From CAYNYI01 sp964401455 (GTDB lineage: Bacteria > Fibrobacterota > OXYB2-FULL-49-7 > CAYNYI01), in contig CAYNYI010000014.1 of assembly GCA_964401455.1 (NCBI GenBank), forward strand, positions 1 to 35,459: a stretch of 35,459 nt of DNA. The letters are read 5' to 3'. Both the position numbers and the translations under genes were made by a program. The notes under the pieces are model-generated. The model did no database searches, was not told the origin of the DNA, and was given only the letters and a program-made list of their open reading frames with translations. Positions 22,490 to 32,700 of this stretch are shown one piece after another. Position 1 is the stretch's first letter. Every line of letters begins with the position of its first letter.

Positions 22490-24275
22490 ATTTTTCATTC
22501 TTTTTATGATCTTGATTCTAATTAAAATTACAGTGCTCTGTGTTCTGTTTTTTGCCGGATGCGCCAGAATGGTTCCACCGCCCGGAGGAAAAGGTGATAC
22601 CGAAGGTCCGTCAGTAATTTCCGTTTTCCCGGAGGACGGCGTACCGGGTGTTGACACCGGAATAGAAAAAATCCGCATACAATTTGATGAATGGGTCAGA
22701 GGAGAATCTTTTGACGGAGAGGTCTTTGTTCTTCCGCCCGAACCTTATATGGAGAGAAAGTACGGGCATGACTTTCTGGAGCTATACCCCCGGGCGCCCC
22801 TTAACGACAGCACCACTTACATAATCACAATCGGAGGGGAAGTCTCTGATTATAGACGCAATAAGATGACAAGAAGTTATACTCTGGCTTTTGCAACCGG
22901 AGATTCTATCGATATGAGTTTTGTAAAAGGCCATGTAACTATTGACGGCGGGTTTGCTTCACCGTTTATGGGGCTTTATGATGCTTCCGGTTCTAACCCC
23001 CGGGGGCCCGATGAATTTCTGCCTGTGTCTGTCTGTACTCCCTCGGAAGAAGGAGATTTTGAGTTCAGAAATATTAAACCGGGACGCTATTACGCGGCAA
23101 TATTCGGAGATATGAATAAGGACTTTTATTATGATTCCAATGAGCCTTTCGGTCTGTCTCCCGGTGCTTTTAATGTTGGTCGAAAAGAGATTGTCTCCGG
23201 TATCAGAATTACCGCCGGAGCGCCATTGCCGCCGCCGTTAAGGATGCAAGGCATTGTTCCCTTTGATTCCACTTTTTTCGGCATCCGTTTTACAGGTAGT
23301 CTGGATGGCGGCGGAATAATGGAAAAGGCGGAACAGACCCGGTTCTATATAGAGAAAGAAAAAATACCGGTTTCCGGAACATTTTTTGATCCGGGGCGCC
23401 CGGACATCCTTTTTTTCTCTTTTTCCGAAGGCAAATACGCCGGGGAAAAATGTCTGGCCTTGGCTGACGCTTTCTCCGGTGAAGAAACCGATTCGCTTGA
23501 GTTTCCGGTGCCTGCCGCTAAAGATTCCACCGCTCCCGAGATAAGAAACTTAGAGCCGGATAATTCAGGCTATTTACGGCTGGTTGATACCTTCAGCGTT
23601 GTATTCAGCGAACCTGTTTCTCCGGCTTCTCTTCAGGGCACTTTCCGTCTTTTTGTTCCGCCCGATACCGCCGACACCTCAGCCGGCGATATCGACACCA
23701 ATTTTATCGCTCTTTCCTTCAAGAATATAAAAAGAAATGAGTTTTTATTTACACCAAAAAGTCCTCTTCCGCCGTCCAGGAAACTTGTTCTAAAAATAAA
23801 TCCTCTCGAACTTTCCGACGCCAACGGGAATTACTCTCCTGATTCTGCTTATCACAGATCTTATATGACCGGTTCCCCGGATTCGTTAAAAGCATCAGTT
23901 GAGGGGATTATACTTCGCAGCGGCAGAGAACCTCTCGACTATTATATTTATCTTGAAAAGGTGTCGCAGGGACGATATCTGCCCGACAGCGTATACAAAG
24001 TCAGCTGCCCTGCAAAAGATTCATGCTTTTTTAAAATCGGTTCTCTTCCGGGTGGCAAATATCTTATAGAGGCTTTTGAGGACAGCCGCCCCGACGGCGA
24101 ATATGACCGGGGTTCAATTGTTCCGTTTCGCTATCCCGAAAAACGCTATAATGGAGCCGATACTGTTTTTGTCCGTCCCGGATGGACTACTGAAGGGATT
24201 ATTGTTGACTTTTCCGGGCCCGAAACAGAAAAATTCAGAAATAAAAGAGATTCTGTTGACAACTCTCCTGAATAG
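22461..24275 (+). CDS. lipoprotein with SbsA-like Ig domains
   Basis: A 604-aa envelope protein. The N-terminus (Arg/Lys-rich, then a long hydrophobic run ending FFAGC) is a lipoprotein signal with Cys34 as the lipidated residue. The following PPPGGKGDTEGPSVIS and IQFDEWV match the Ig-like (Big_5/SbsA-like) family common in FCB bacteria. A second such domain begins at about residue 370 (TAPEIRNLEP, FSVVFSEPV). Between and after them lie beta-sandwich segments, with a probable carboxypeptidase-regulatory-like fold around FEFRNIKPGRYYAAIFGDMNKD. The start is uncertain: ATG at 22461 lies inside the STAS gene, and ATG at 22506 is also possible. It is probably on the outer membrane, and its role is structural or unknown. 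Confidence 0.85.
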   Translation: MNSRKRIWTEFFILFMILILIKITVLCVLFFAGCARMVPPPGGKGDTEGPSVISVFPEDGVPGVDTGIEKIRIQFDEWVRGESFDGEVFVLPPEPYMERKYGHDFLELYPRAPLNDSTTYIITIGGEVSDYRRNKMTRSYTLAFATGDSIDMSFVKGHVTIDGGFASPFMGLYDASGSNPRGPDEFLPVSVCTPSEEGDFEFRNIKPGRYYAAIFGDMNKDFYYDSNEPFGLSPGAFNVGRKEIVSGIRITAGAPLPPPLRMQGIVPFDSTFFGIRFTGSLDGGGIMEKAEQTRFYIEKEKIPVSGTFFDPGRPDILFFSFSEGKYAGEKCLALADAFSGEETDSLEFPVPAAKDSTAPEIRNLEPDNSGYLRLVDTFSVVFSEPVSPASLQGTFRLFVPPDTADTSAGDIDTNFIALSFKNIKRNEFLFTPKSPLPPSRKLVLKINPLELSDANGNYSPDSAYHRSYMTGSPDSLKASVEGIILRSGREPLDYYIYLEKVSQGRYLPDSVYKVSCPAKDSCFFKIGSLPGGKYLIEAFEDSRPDGEYDRGSIVPFRYPEKRYNGADTVFVRPGWTTEGIIVDFSGPETEKFRNKRDSVDNSPE

Positions 24276-24290
24276 GCTTTGATTAAAGTT

Positions 24291-25079
24291 ATGGATAATG
24301 AAATATTAGCCTGTATTACCGGAGGGAAAAAGGACCTGTCTCCTTTCCGGTACGGCCTCAGCGCCTCTTCTGCCGAGGGAACCGGCCTTTTTTTGGCGTA
24401 CATAAAAAATATAAAGAAAAAGAAGAAAGAGCCGGGCCCCGCAAAGAAGGCCGCCGTGCTTGATACTTTTAACAGTGCCCTCCGGGAAGGGGAAAACTCT
24501 AATGTTGATATAAGCGGCGACATCTTTGAGGGAGACCCAGAAAAGCTCATCCCCGATATGGCCCCCAATTTCAAACTTGTTTTTCTGCCAAAATTTATTA
24601 TAGATTCCTCCGCGTCAAGAAAGAAGATACTTCGCATCGCCGAGACTGTTATTCGAAAGTGCGGCATACCGGTTGTGCTGTGCCCGCAAAAAAGCTGCCG
24701 CATCAAAGACATACTTGTTCCTTTCAGCGGAAGCCCTCAGGCCTCGAATGTGCTCTCCTTCTCGTGCGGATACGCGGCGCGAAGAGGATTATTTTTAAAG
24801 GTTTTAATTGTCAGCAACAATGACGAAGAGTTTGTCTCGATAAAAAAACAGTCCGACGCCGTTATTCTGTCTTCCGGGGTAAAAGAAAATTACAGTTATA
24901 TCTTTTCAGTAGGGCGCCCTGCGGACAGCATCATAAACACCATAAATCATGAGTCCGAAGAAAACACAATGATCTCAATGGCGGCTTTTGGGCACAGCCG
25001 TTTAAGAGATTTAATGATCGGGAATTCAGTCGGGGAGATTATAAACAGTTCGGACAGTCCGGTGATGCTTTTTAAATAG
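24291..25079 (+). CDS. tandem universal stress (UspA) domain protein
   Basis: A 262-aa cytoplasmic protein. The C-terminal half is a clear UspA domain, from DILVPFSGSPQASNVL to the family ending GHSRLRDLMIGNSVGEIINSSDSPVMLF, with the G-2x-G-like nucleotide loop altered to GHSRLRD. The first half has a weaker copy that ends ETVIRKCGIPVVLCP. The ATG at 24291 is taken; a TTG at 24279 is possible, and neither has a strong ribosome binding site. It begins 15 nt after the lipoprotein stop. Its 3' end overlaps the convergent small membrane gene by 8 bp. Function in stress response is by family only. Confidence 0.85.
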   Translation: MDNEILACITGGKKDLSPFRYGLSASSAEGTGLFLAYIKNIKKKKKEPGPAKKAAVLDTFNSALREGENSNVDISGDIFEGDPEKLIPDMAPNFKLVFLPKFIIDSSASRKKILRIAETVIRKCGIPVVLCPQKSCRIKDILVPFSGSPQASNVLSFSCGYAARRGLFLKVLIVSNNDEEFVSIKKQSDAVILSSGVKENYSYIFSVGRPADSIINTINHESEENTMISMAAFGHSRLRDLMIGNSVGEIINSSDSPVMLFK

Positions 25080-25371
25080 TTTCCGGTTTAGTGATAATTT
25101 CATAATACATCGCCATGGCGGCATATAATCTGTTCATCTTGAGATAATAATATTTTTGTCTGAGCGTTTTGTTTTCTTCGCTTGCCTTGAGATATTTTTG
25201 AAGTGCGTGCAGATGTCTTTTCCGGGTAAGGCTGTACTGGATATACGAATACCGGGGGAATATTGCGTCAATGGCCAGGTGGAGGGGTTTTATCGCGAGG
25301 GACATTTCCAGAAACTGGTCGAGAACCATGAATAGAAGCGCGGTTATAATTATTATTCTGAAAATTTTCAT
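25072..25371 (-). CDS. small membrane-anchored protein, 99 aa
   Basis: Unrecognised. An N-terminal hydrophobic segment (residues 4-18) may be an uncleaved anchor. The remainder is helical and basic, rich in Tyr, Lys and Leu (RKRHLHALQKYL, LRQKYYYLKMNRLYAAMAMYY). Its frame is intact but convergent with the UspA gene. No Shine-Dalgarno precedes the ATG. A weak promoter, TTGCAA (25408-25403), 17 nt, TATTTT (25385-25380), stands 8 nt before it, so it too may be leaderless. Confidence 0.6.
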   Translation of the reverse strand: MKIFRIIIITALLFMVLDQFLEMSLAIKPLHLAIDAIFPRYSYIQYSLTRKRHLHALQKYLKASEENKTLRQKYYYLKMNRLYAAMAMYYEIITKPETI

Positions 25372-25443
25372 ATTAGTTAAAAATATGCTATATTTATACA
25401 GGTTGCAAAAGAATAATAAATAAACTCTTATTCGGGAGCGAAA

Positions 25444-25938
25444 ATGAAGACTGTTTTCCGTTTAGTTGGGATTATGATTTTTTCCGCGGCTTTATCGGGC
25501 GCGGCCGATTTCGGGGCGGGGATTCTTCTGGGAGATCCGACCGGTTTATGCGGAACGGTAAGGTTTTCTAAAACGCGGGCTCTTGATCTCGCATTATCTT
25601 ACGACCTCGGTGATGACGCGGATTTATACCTGCACGGCGATTATATTTTCAGAAGCAGCACCTTTATTAAAGAGGATGATTTCTTTCTTCCCTTCTTCTT
25701 CGGGCCGGGTGCCGCTCTCAGCATTGTTACTTTTGAAAGGTGGAACCGCCGGGATTTTGAATACGAGGAAGAAACCGAGGCCCGGCTGTATTTTCGTTTT
25801 CCGGCGGGTTTCCTTTACAATTTCGCGAAGCACGGTGCCGACCTCGATATCTTTCTTGAGCTGGCGCCCGCTTTACGCCTTATACCGGATATGGATGCCG
25901 ATATTTTCGGTGCTTTGGGAATAAGATATTTCTTTTAA
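25444..25938 (+). CDS. small outer-membrane beta-barrel-like protein, 164 aa
   Basis: A signal peptide (residues 1-20, ending SGAAD) precedes alternating strands rich in Gly, Phe and Tyr (LALSYDLG, ADLYLHGDYIF, LYFRFPAGFLYNF), and the last residues are GIRYFF. An aromatic C-terminal residue is the usual signal for assembly by the Bam complex. Eight strands are plausible for its length. GGGAGCG lies 4 nt upstream of the ATG. The family is not recognised. It is followed 11 nt later by the ArsC-like gene. Confidence 0.77.
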   Translation: MKTVFRLVGIMIFSAALSGAADFGAGILLGDPTGLCGTVRFSKTRALDLALSYDLGDDADLYLHGDYIFRSSTFIKEDDFFLPFFFGPGAALSIVTFERWNRRDFEYEEETEARLYFRFPAGFLYNFAKHGADLDIFLELAPALRLIPDMDADIFGALGIRYFF

Positions 25939-25949
25939 CGGGAAGGATT

Positions 25950-26300
25950 ATGGCTCTACAGATTTTCGGAACAAAAAAATGCAAAAACAGCCGCAAGGCC
26001 GAAAGGTTTTTTAAAGAGAGGCGCGTGCCGTTTCATTTTGTTGATATAAAGGTCAAACCGCCATCGCCAGGGGAGCTTGTCTCTATTGCTTCCGCCGTAG
26101 GGTGGGAAGAAATGCTCGATAAGGAATCGAAGGGATATTCCGAAGGGGGATACAGTTACCGGATACGTGTTGAAGAAGATATTCCGGATAATCTCATTGA
26201 CAATCCCGGCCTTCTCAAAACACCGGTTGTCCGTATGGGCCGCGAGGCATGTACGGGCTTTGCTCCGGGTAAATGGAAGGAATTCGCCGACAAGAGTTAA
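25950..26300 (+). CDS. ArsC/Spx-family thioredoxin-fold protein
   Basis: A 116-aa cytoplasmic protein with the arsenate reductase (ArsC/YffB/Spx) fold. The start IFGTKKCKNSRKAERFF keeps the active Cys11 in CKNS; the position three after it is Ser where Spx has CxxC. The usual KRP loop near the C-terminus is LLKTPVVR, with Thr in place of Arg, so the arsenate-binding Arg is missing and an arsenate reductase role is doubtful. It probably acts in thiol redox or is a regulatory relative. It lies 11 nt after the barrel protein gene and ends one base before the convergent Cys-rich gene. Confidence 0.85.
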   Translation: MALQIFGTKKCKNSRKAERFFKERRVPFHFVDIKVKPPSPGELVSIASAVGWEEMLDKESKGYSEGGYSYRIRVEEDIPDNLIDNPGLLKTPVVRMGREACTGFAPGKWKEFADKS

Positions 26301-26301
26301 T

Positions 26302-26490
26302 TCAGCGGTTTCTGCTTATAAAAAACTCAATGCTGCGGTCGTAGGTCTTTTCGTCCGCATCGCTGAAATAACAGGCGGGCAACTCTCCCCGATTTTTATG
26401 ATACTGTATGCACTCACAGCAGAGGCCGTGTTTATCGCAGGGATAGCTGCAGTTGCAGAATGATTTGTTTTTTTCCTGTTTGCATTCCAT
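26302..26490 (-). CDS. Cys-rich small protein, DUF6485 family
   Basis: A 62-aa protein with seven Cys residues, spaced CNC...C...CCEC...C, and the conserved ending DADEKTYDRSIEFF, which I recognise as the DUF6485 type. It probably binds a metal ion or Fe-S cluster; function is unknown. AAAGG lies about 8 nt before the ATG. It is adjacent and convergent to the ArsC-like gene. Confidence 0.82.
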   Translation of the reverse strand: MECKQEKNKSFCNCSYPCDKHGLCCECIQYHKNRGELPACYFSDADEKTYDRSIEFFISRNR

Positions 26491-26557
26491 TTTCAGGGCC
26501 TTTCATTAAAAAAGTGTCGAATTTATATATAATTAAGTTGCTGAATTCTTTCTTTTC

Positions 26558-26616
26558 GGGGATACAGCTTATATATTATATATATATGGGGCAGTAAGGG
26601 CGGCTGCCGTATCCTT
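26558..26616 (+). ncRNA. candidate structured 5' leader (three-way junction)
   Basis: An outer stem (26558-26565 with 26609-26616, six Watson-Crick and two G-U pairs) encloses a TA-rich hairpin (about 26569-26588) and a 5-bp GGCAG/CTGCC hairpin (26590-26594 with 26604-26608) that stacks on the outer stem. It lies about 130 nt before the giant-protein gene. It matches no riboswitch class I can name. TA-rich pairing is easy to find by chance. Confidence 0.25.
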
Positions 26617-26747
26617 AAGTAATATATGAATTTTTGCTATGCCGGGGGTAGTTTTATGAACCAAAATCACGTTAAAATGCTCTAAACTTTTGTAAACTAA
26701 TACCATAGATAACGTTTAAGACTTTTGTTGTAAAGGATAAAACAGGC

Positions 26748-29700
26748 ATGAGAATTCTTTTTTTCGTAATTTTCTCTGTGTTTTTTATTTTCGGGGGAAC
26801 TACTACAGTATCCGTTCCCGACGGCGGACTCTGGCAGACGCTCAAGGAGCTTGACGGGTACAGCCAGGGGCATGTTGTTCTTGAACTCGATACCGGAAGT
26901 ACCCATGTTTTTGATTATGATTCGATGTCATCCAACTACCCTGCGTTTACCATAGGTGATACTATTCGTGACGCGGTAGATACCCTCGCTTCTTATCCCT
27001 GCAGCAGTTTGACAATAAAGGCTGTTCCTGTTCCCGCTTCACCTTCTGAAATGCCGGTTGTGGAATTTATTGCTTCCGGAAGTTCAGAAAAGACAGGCTG
27101 GCAGATAAAGCAGGATAATTTCACTCTTGAAGGGCTTAATCTTAAGGGAAATACCGGTTTCAGCGGGATGAAAGTCCTGAAGGTGACCGATTCTCTCGAT
27201 AATTTTAAGGTGAGACGGTGTCTGTTTACCTCTTCTTCTTCTTATTCAGGGGATGTGACAGCCTTATATATGGACAAGAAACCGGATTCTCTTCTTGTGG
27301 AGAACTCTGTTTTTTACGATATCTACGATTGTATTGACGCTTCAGGTTCCTCCAATAGCGGCACCAGGACCGGATGGCGCATAGTAAATACCACAGCTTA
27401 TAATGTCGAAGGTTATTTTCTCATGATAAATAACAATGATTCTTTGGATAAACTGGAGGATGTTGAGATAATAAATTCAGTTGTCTATTCCTCTTCAAAT
27501 TCAGGTTCTCCTTTTCTGGTCACCGATACTGTGCGAGGATATACTCTTGATAATTTTGTTTCGTATAATTACGATTATGACCCGTTTACAGTTGATGATA
27601 CAACGTATTATGACGGCTTCCGCAAAAAGGATTCCGAAAGTTACTTCCAGTTCACGAAAGATCCGCGCTTTAAGAGCGTTTCTCTTTCTTCTTCTGATTT
27701 TATGATGCCGGACACTTCCGCAAGCGCCAACAGCGTACTCATTAATAACGGTACATCGAATGCTCCCTCCGGAACCGGAGCCTACGGCCTTTTCGGAGAG
27801 AACAGGAAAATCAGTTCTTCGGTTGATATCGGCGCCCGCGAATCGGAGGGCACTTTTACTGTGGATGAAACCGCGCCTTCGGTAAAATTTAACCTGACCG
27901 CAGACGGCGATACTTCGGAATACTGGGACCATATAATACTGGAGTTTGACGGAACACATACGGGGGGGAAGCTGACGGACTCACTGGATGCCGATTCTTT
28001 ATATGTTTTCTGGCGGCTCGGGGGTGAGTTTGAATATATTCCTCCTGGAGAATATTCCGATTCGCGGGGATGGCAGATAACAAGCAATACAACAAGCTTT
28101 ACCGATACTCTCGATGATATTTTTCTTTTTTCTGATACTCTCTACTATTTCGCGGCATGTATTGTTGACTCATCGGGAAACCGTTCTGAGCTTACTTCTT
28201 CCGTGAATGATACGGCGCGTACCGATACCCCTCCGGCCTCGGGTTCGACATATCCGTATTTCAAGAGGCCCTTTTTATCCGCGTCGGTAATAAGCCAGGA
28301 TTCAATTCTTCTCGAATGGGAAGAGGACTCGGTGGGAGATCCTGATAATATCTGCGATTCTATAGGTATCTGGTGGGATGAGGGACAGACTTACTCCGCG
28401 GCAGAGGATTCTTTCAAATATATATTTCCCGGAACGGAATCTTACGGTATCGGCGGACTCGATCCCAAAACCCATTATACTTTTGCGGCAGTGCCGCATT
28501 CGAATGAATACGGAGAATGGCACTGGAGCAGCTCCAAAACCATCACTGCGAGGACCGATCCGGACACAACACCGCCTGTTAATAATATGCGTATCAGCAT
28601 AGAAAATCAGTCGGCCGATATAAGAAGAGAAGACTGCAGGAACCTTGTGGACCTGACAATAAGTAAACCTCTCTCTTTTGACTCCGATGCCTGGATTGTT
28701 TCGGTTTATTACGGAACTTCCGCCTTTTCCGGAAAAAGCGATACCGGATCGGGGCATGCTGTTACATCTTCGGGAGATATCTGCAAATATCCTTTAGATC
28801 CGGACACTACCGATACTCTGACTCCCGGAGATATTCCCGATAAAATAACCCTCGAGTTTTCAGGTATCGATACCGAGTACTTTATTTATATGTCACTCAT
28901 GGATATTGACTCAAACCTCGCTTATATTACGGACACCTGCAGTTTATCGGTTACGACCTCTGTTGACGATGAATATCCTGCTGTGTCACTGAGTTTTAAT
29001 GCCGCTTCCTCCGCGACAGACTCATCAAGAATTCCAGTGACGCTTTACAAGTCCGCGGCTTATGATCCGGACGTTGATTCCATAATTGTACGCTATTCTT
29101 CTTCCGGTTATCCCGGGGTTTTTAGCGGTACTCTTTTGTTCTCTGTGGATACATCCGAAATCAACAGCAGCTCGGGGCCTTACTATGACACCGCCTCCGG
29201 TTTGCAGCACCTTACAGATTATTATTTTACAGCATTCATAAGCGATTCTTCGGATAACTGGACGGCGTGCGATTCTTTCAGTCTAAAAACTCTCGATAAA
29301 AACGACATCTACCCCGCTAATCTCATTACGGATATGGCCTCGGGTTCTGTCGATACCGCTTCAATAGAAATTATTTACGCGGCCGGTGCTTCGGCGTGGT
29401 CAGACCTTACCGACTCCACTGATTTCCGATATCTTCTCTTATATAAATCTGAAAGCGGATATGTCTTCGACCACAGCGGAGCACCCGTTAGAATTGACAT
29501 GCGTTCCTCTGCGCCGGGTAGCTATGACTTTACAGGCCTCAATGAGAATACCGGTTATTATTTTTCCGCTTTTATTGAGGACTCGTCGGGTAATGTATAT
29601 TCGGGTTCCGGGGATATTGCTTATTTTGACACACTGTTTGTCATGACCTCAGAGGACAATAATCCGCCGTCTCCGGTTGTCTCTTTCTTCGNNNNNNNNN

Positions 29701-32700
29701 NATCCCTCGGCCCTCGATTCGGCGAGGATTTCTTTTGGAATATACCGGGAGTCGGCATTTGATGCCGACGCCGACAGTGTGCGGGTAAAAATGCGGCTTA
29801 ATAATCCGCCGGAAGCTGTTTCTGAAGGTACTGCTGTTACTGAAATCCTGAAAGGAGCGCTGGATAATCCGGTTTATGATACAGCCTCCGGACTCTCTTC
29901 GAATACAAGGTACGGATTCTCGGTCTTTATCCGCGATGACGCCGGAAACTGGACACGTTCCGACACTTTTTCTCTTAAAACAGAATCCGGGAATGATGTT
30001 TACGCTCCGAATAACAAAGCATCGATTTATGCTGAAAATATAGATACCTCTTCTTTTGAAGTCGTTTGGGGTGGTTCGGCATGGGAAACTCTTACGGATT
30101 CTTCCGATTATCAGGCACTGCTTCTTTATGTTTCGGATACCGGAACAATAACCGATCCGTCTGCCGGTTCCCCGGAAGAAATTTCCATGAGCGGTTCGTT
30201 TTCCGACAGAGATACAGTTTCCGGTCTGGCAGATGAAACCGAATATTTCGTTTCTCTTTTTATCAGGGATAATTCCGGAAATGTCTCATCAGCATATGCT
30301 TCAATGACCGCCACTACTCTGCGGGAAACCAATCCCCCGGAACCTGCCGTAGCCTTTTCACCGCCTTTGGAATCTCAAATCGACTCATCGAGTATTCCTG
30401 TCACCATATATAAAATCGCGGATTTCGACGCTGATGTAGATTCTGTCAGGGTTGTTTATGATACAGGAGGCTATCCTTCAGATTATTCAGGCGGAGACGG
30501 TGAAATACTTTATACCACGGCGCCTTCAGTTTTGTCATCCGGTCCCTATTCGGTTACAGCTTCCGGCCTGGCCGAGGAAACCGGGTATTATTTCAAGGTG
30601 TTTATATCTGATGAGGCGGGTAATATAACAGCATCGGATTCTTTCAGCGCGGTAACAGATGAGAAGAATGATATCTATCCACCGAACCTTAAAATACTCT
30701 CCGGCGAGCTTTTCGCGGATGAGATCGACACTTCTTCATTCCGTTTCAATTGGGGCCGTTCCTCATGGGAAGATGTTACGGACTCGGCCGACAGGTCGGA
30801 ATTTATAATTTATTACGGTAATGTCCCTCTTGACCGTTCGGATTCAATTGTAGTAGATATGAGCGGAGCATACCGAGATTCCGCATTGATAACCGGCCTC
30901 GCCGTCGATACCAGGTATTATCTTTCGATTAATCTGAGGGATTCCTCCGGAAACCTCTCAGACGAGGTCTGCTCGCTCTCGGTACGGACTGCCCGGGATA
31001 CTGTAAGGCCGAAGTCAGTAGTTAATCTTGTAGAGCCGTCTTCGGTTACAGAGTCCTCCATACCTGTAGGTATTTATAAAAGGACCGGTTTTGATTCCGA
31101 TGTCGACAGCGTTTTGCTTGTCTTCAGGGAAAACAGCTATCCCGATTCGGCCGCGGATCCTTTTTCCGACAGCCTTATTAACATACATAAGACTGAGCTG
31201 AATGCCGGCGCCTATTATGACACAGCGTCCGGTCTTTTTCCGAATACAGAATATTTTTTCTCGGCCTTTATAAAAGATGAGTCCGGAAACTGGTCGATAC
31301 CGGATACAAATGCAAGGATGTTTGTAACAACAGAAAAAGGTTCTGATTCTCTGGCCCCGAATATTACACTTTTACCGTCGGAACTCGATACCTCGGCGGT
31401 CGATACATCATCGTTCAGTATTACATGGAGCAAGACGGACTGGGCCTCTTTTACCGATTCTTCGGATTACTTGAACCTGCTGGTTTATAACAGTGATACA
31501 GGGTATATTTCGAACCCTGATTCTGTGACGCCCAGAAAAATAGGGATGAGAGGAAGCTTTCAAAATTCATATTCTATTACCGGTCTGGAGGCGGGAACGA
31601 GATATTATGTTTCTTTTCATGTCGCCGACAGTTCGAACAATAAAAGTTCGGAAAGGTGCACTGTCTCTGTCGTTACGGCCCCGGATACAGTGGTGCCTTA
31701 CCCCTCTCTGAAATTTTTCGGGTCACTTACCGCTTCCGACTCAGCCTCTGTGCCGGTAGTCCTCGGCAGGGTGACGGCTTTTGATTCCGATGTTGACAGT
31801 GTCTCGGTCGTTTACAGGCAGGGTGCAGTACCGGATTCGGTGAACGATCCGTCCGCGGTTGTTTTTTATACCTATCCGCGTGATTCCTTCGCGACCCAGA
31901 CCCCTAATGCCGATACCGTAACCGGTCTGGAAAAAGACACGGAATATTATTTTACCGCTTTTATCACCGATGACGCGGGAAACAGTTCTCCGTCCGACAC
32001 ATTCTCGGCTGTTACACTCTCGGGTAAGGATGTTTACGGACCCAACAACCTGATTTTATCCGACAGTCTTGAGGCTTTCGATATAACCACCGTTTCTTTC
32101 CGGGTACTTTTAAAAGGTTATCCCGACTTCAGCTCGCTCTCCGATTCTTCCGACAGCAAGGCCATGCTCTATTACTATTCCGACACCGGTTATGTTACAG
32201 ACCATTCGGAAACACCTGTAACCGTCACTTCTTCCAGATATTCCGATACCCTGAATTTTTCATCGCTCTCTATCAACACCGGATACTATCTTTCACTCTT
32301 TTTAAGAGACGACAGCGGAAATATATCTGCAGAAATATGTACCCTCTCTGTATACACCCGCGAGGACACCACCGCGCCTTCGCCTTCAGTAAGCTTTATT
32401 GTTCCGTCTTCGGACGATATAGATTCATCCTCAATTATTACCGGTATTTACAAAAACGCGATCTTCAATCAGGATGCCGACAGCGTTTTTGTTATGTGGA
32501 AACAGGGGGCTTTCCCCGACAGTATAAATGAGAGCGGAGTGTCGTCTCTTTTCTCGCTTTCTTCGGATTCTCTCGCCGGCCCGAAATACGATACTCTCAC
32601 CGGACTCGATGCTCTGACAGAATACCGCTTCTCGGTTTTTATTACCGATACTTCCGGAAATACAGTCCGGTCCGATACCGTCCGGGTTACAACAAAAGCC

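Noticed and set aside
26569..26588. TA-rich tract as a replication origin or AT-rich island
   Set aside because: It is only about 20 bp, with no DnaA boxes or origin-linked genes nearby.
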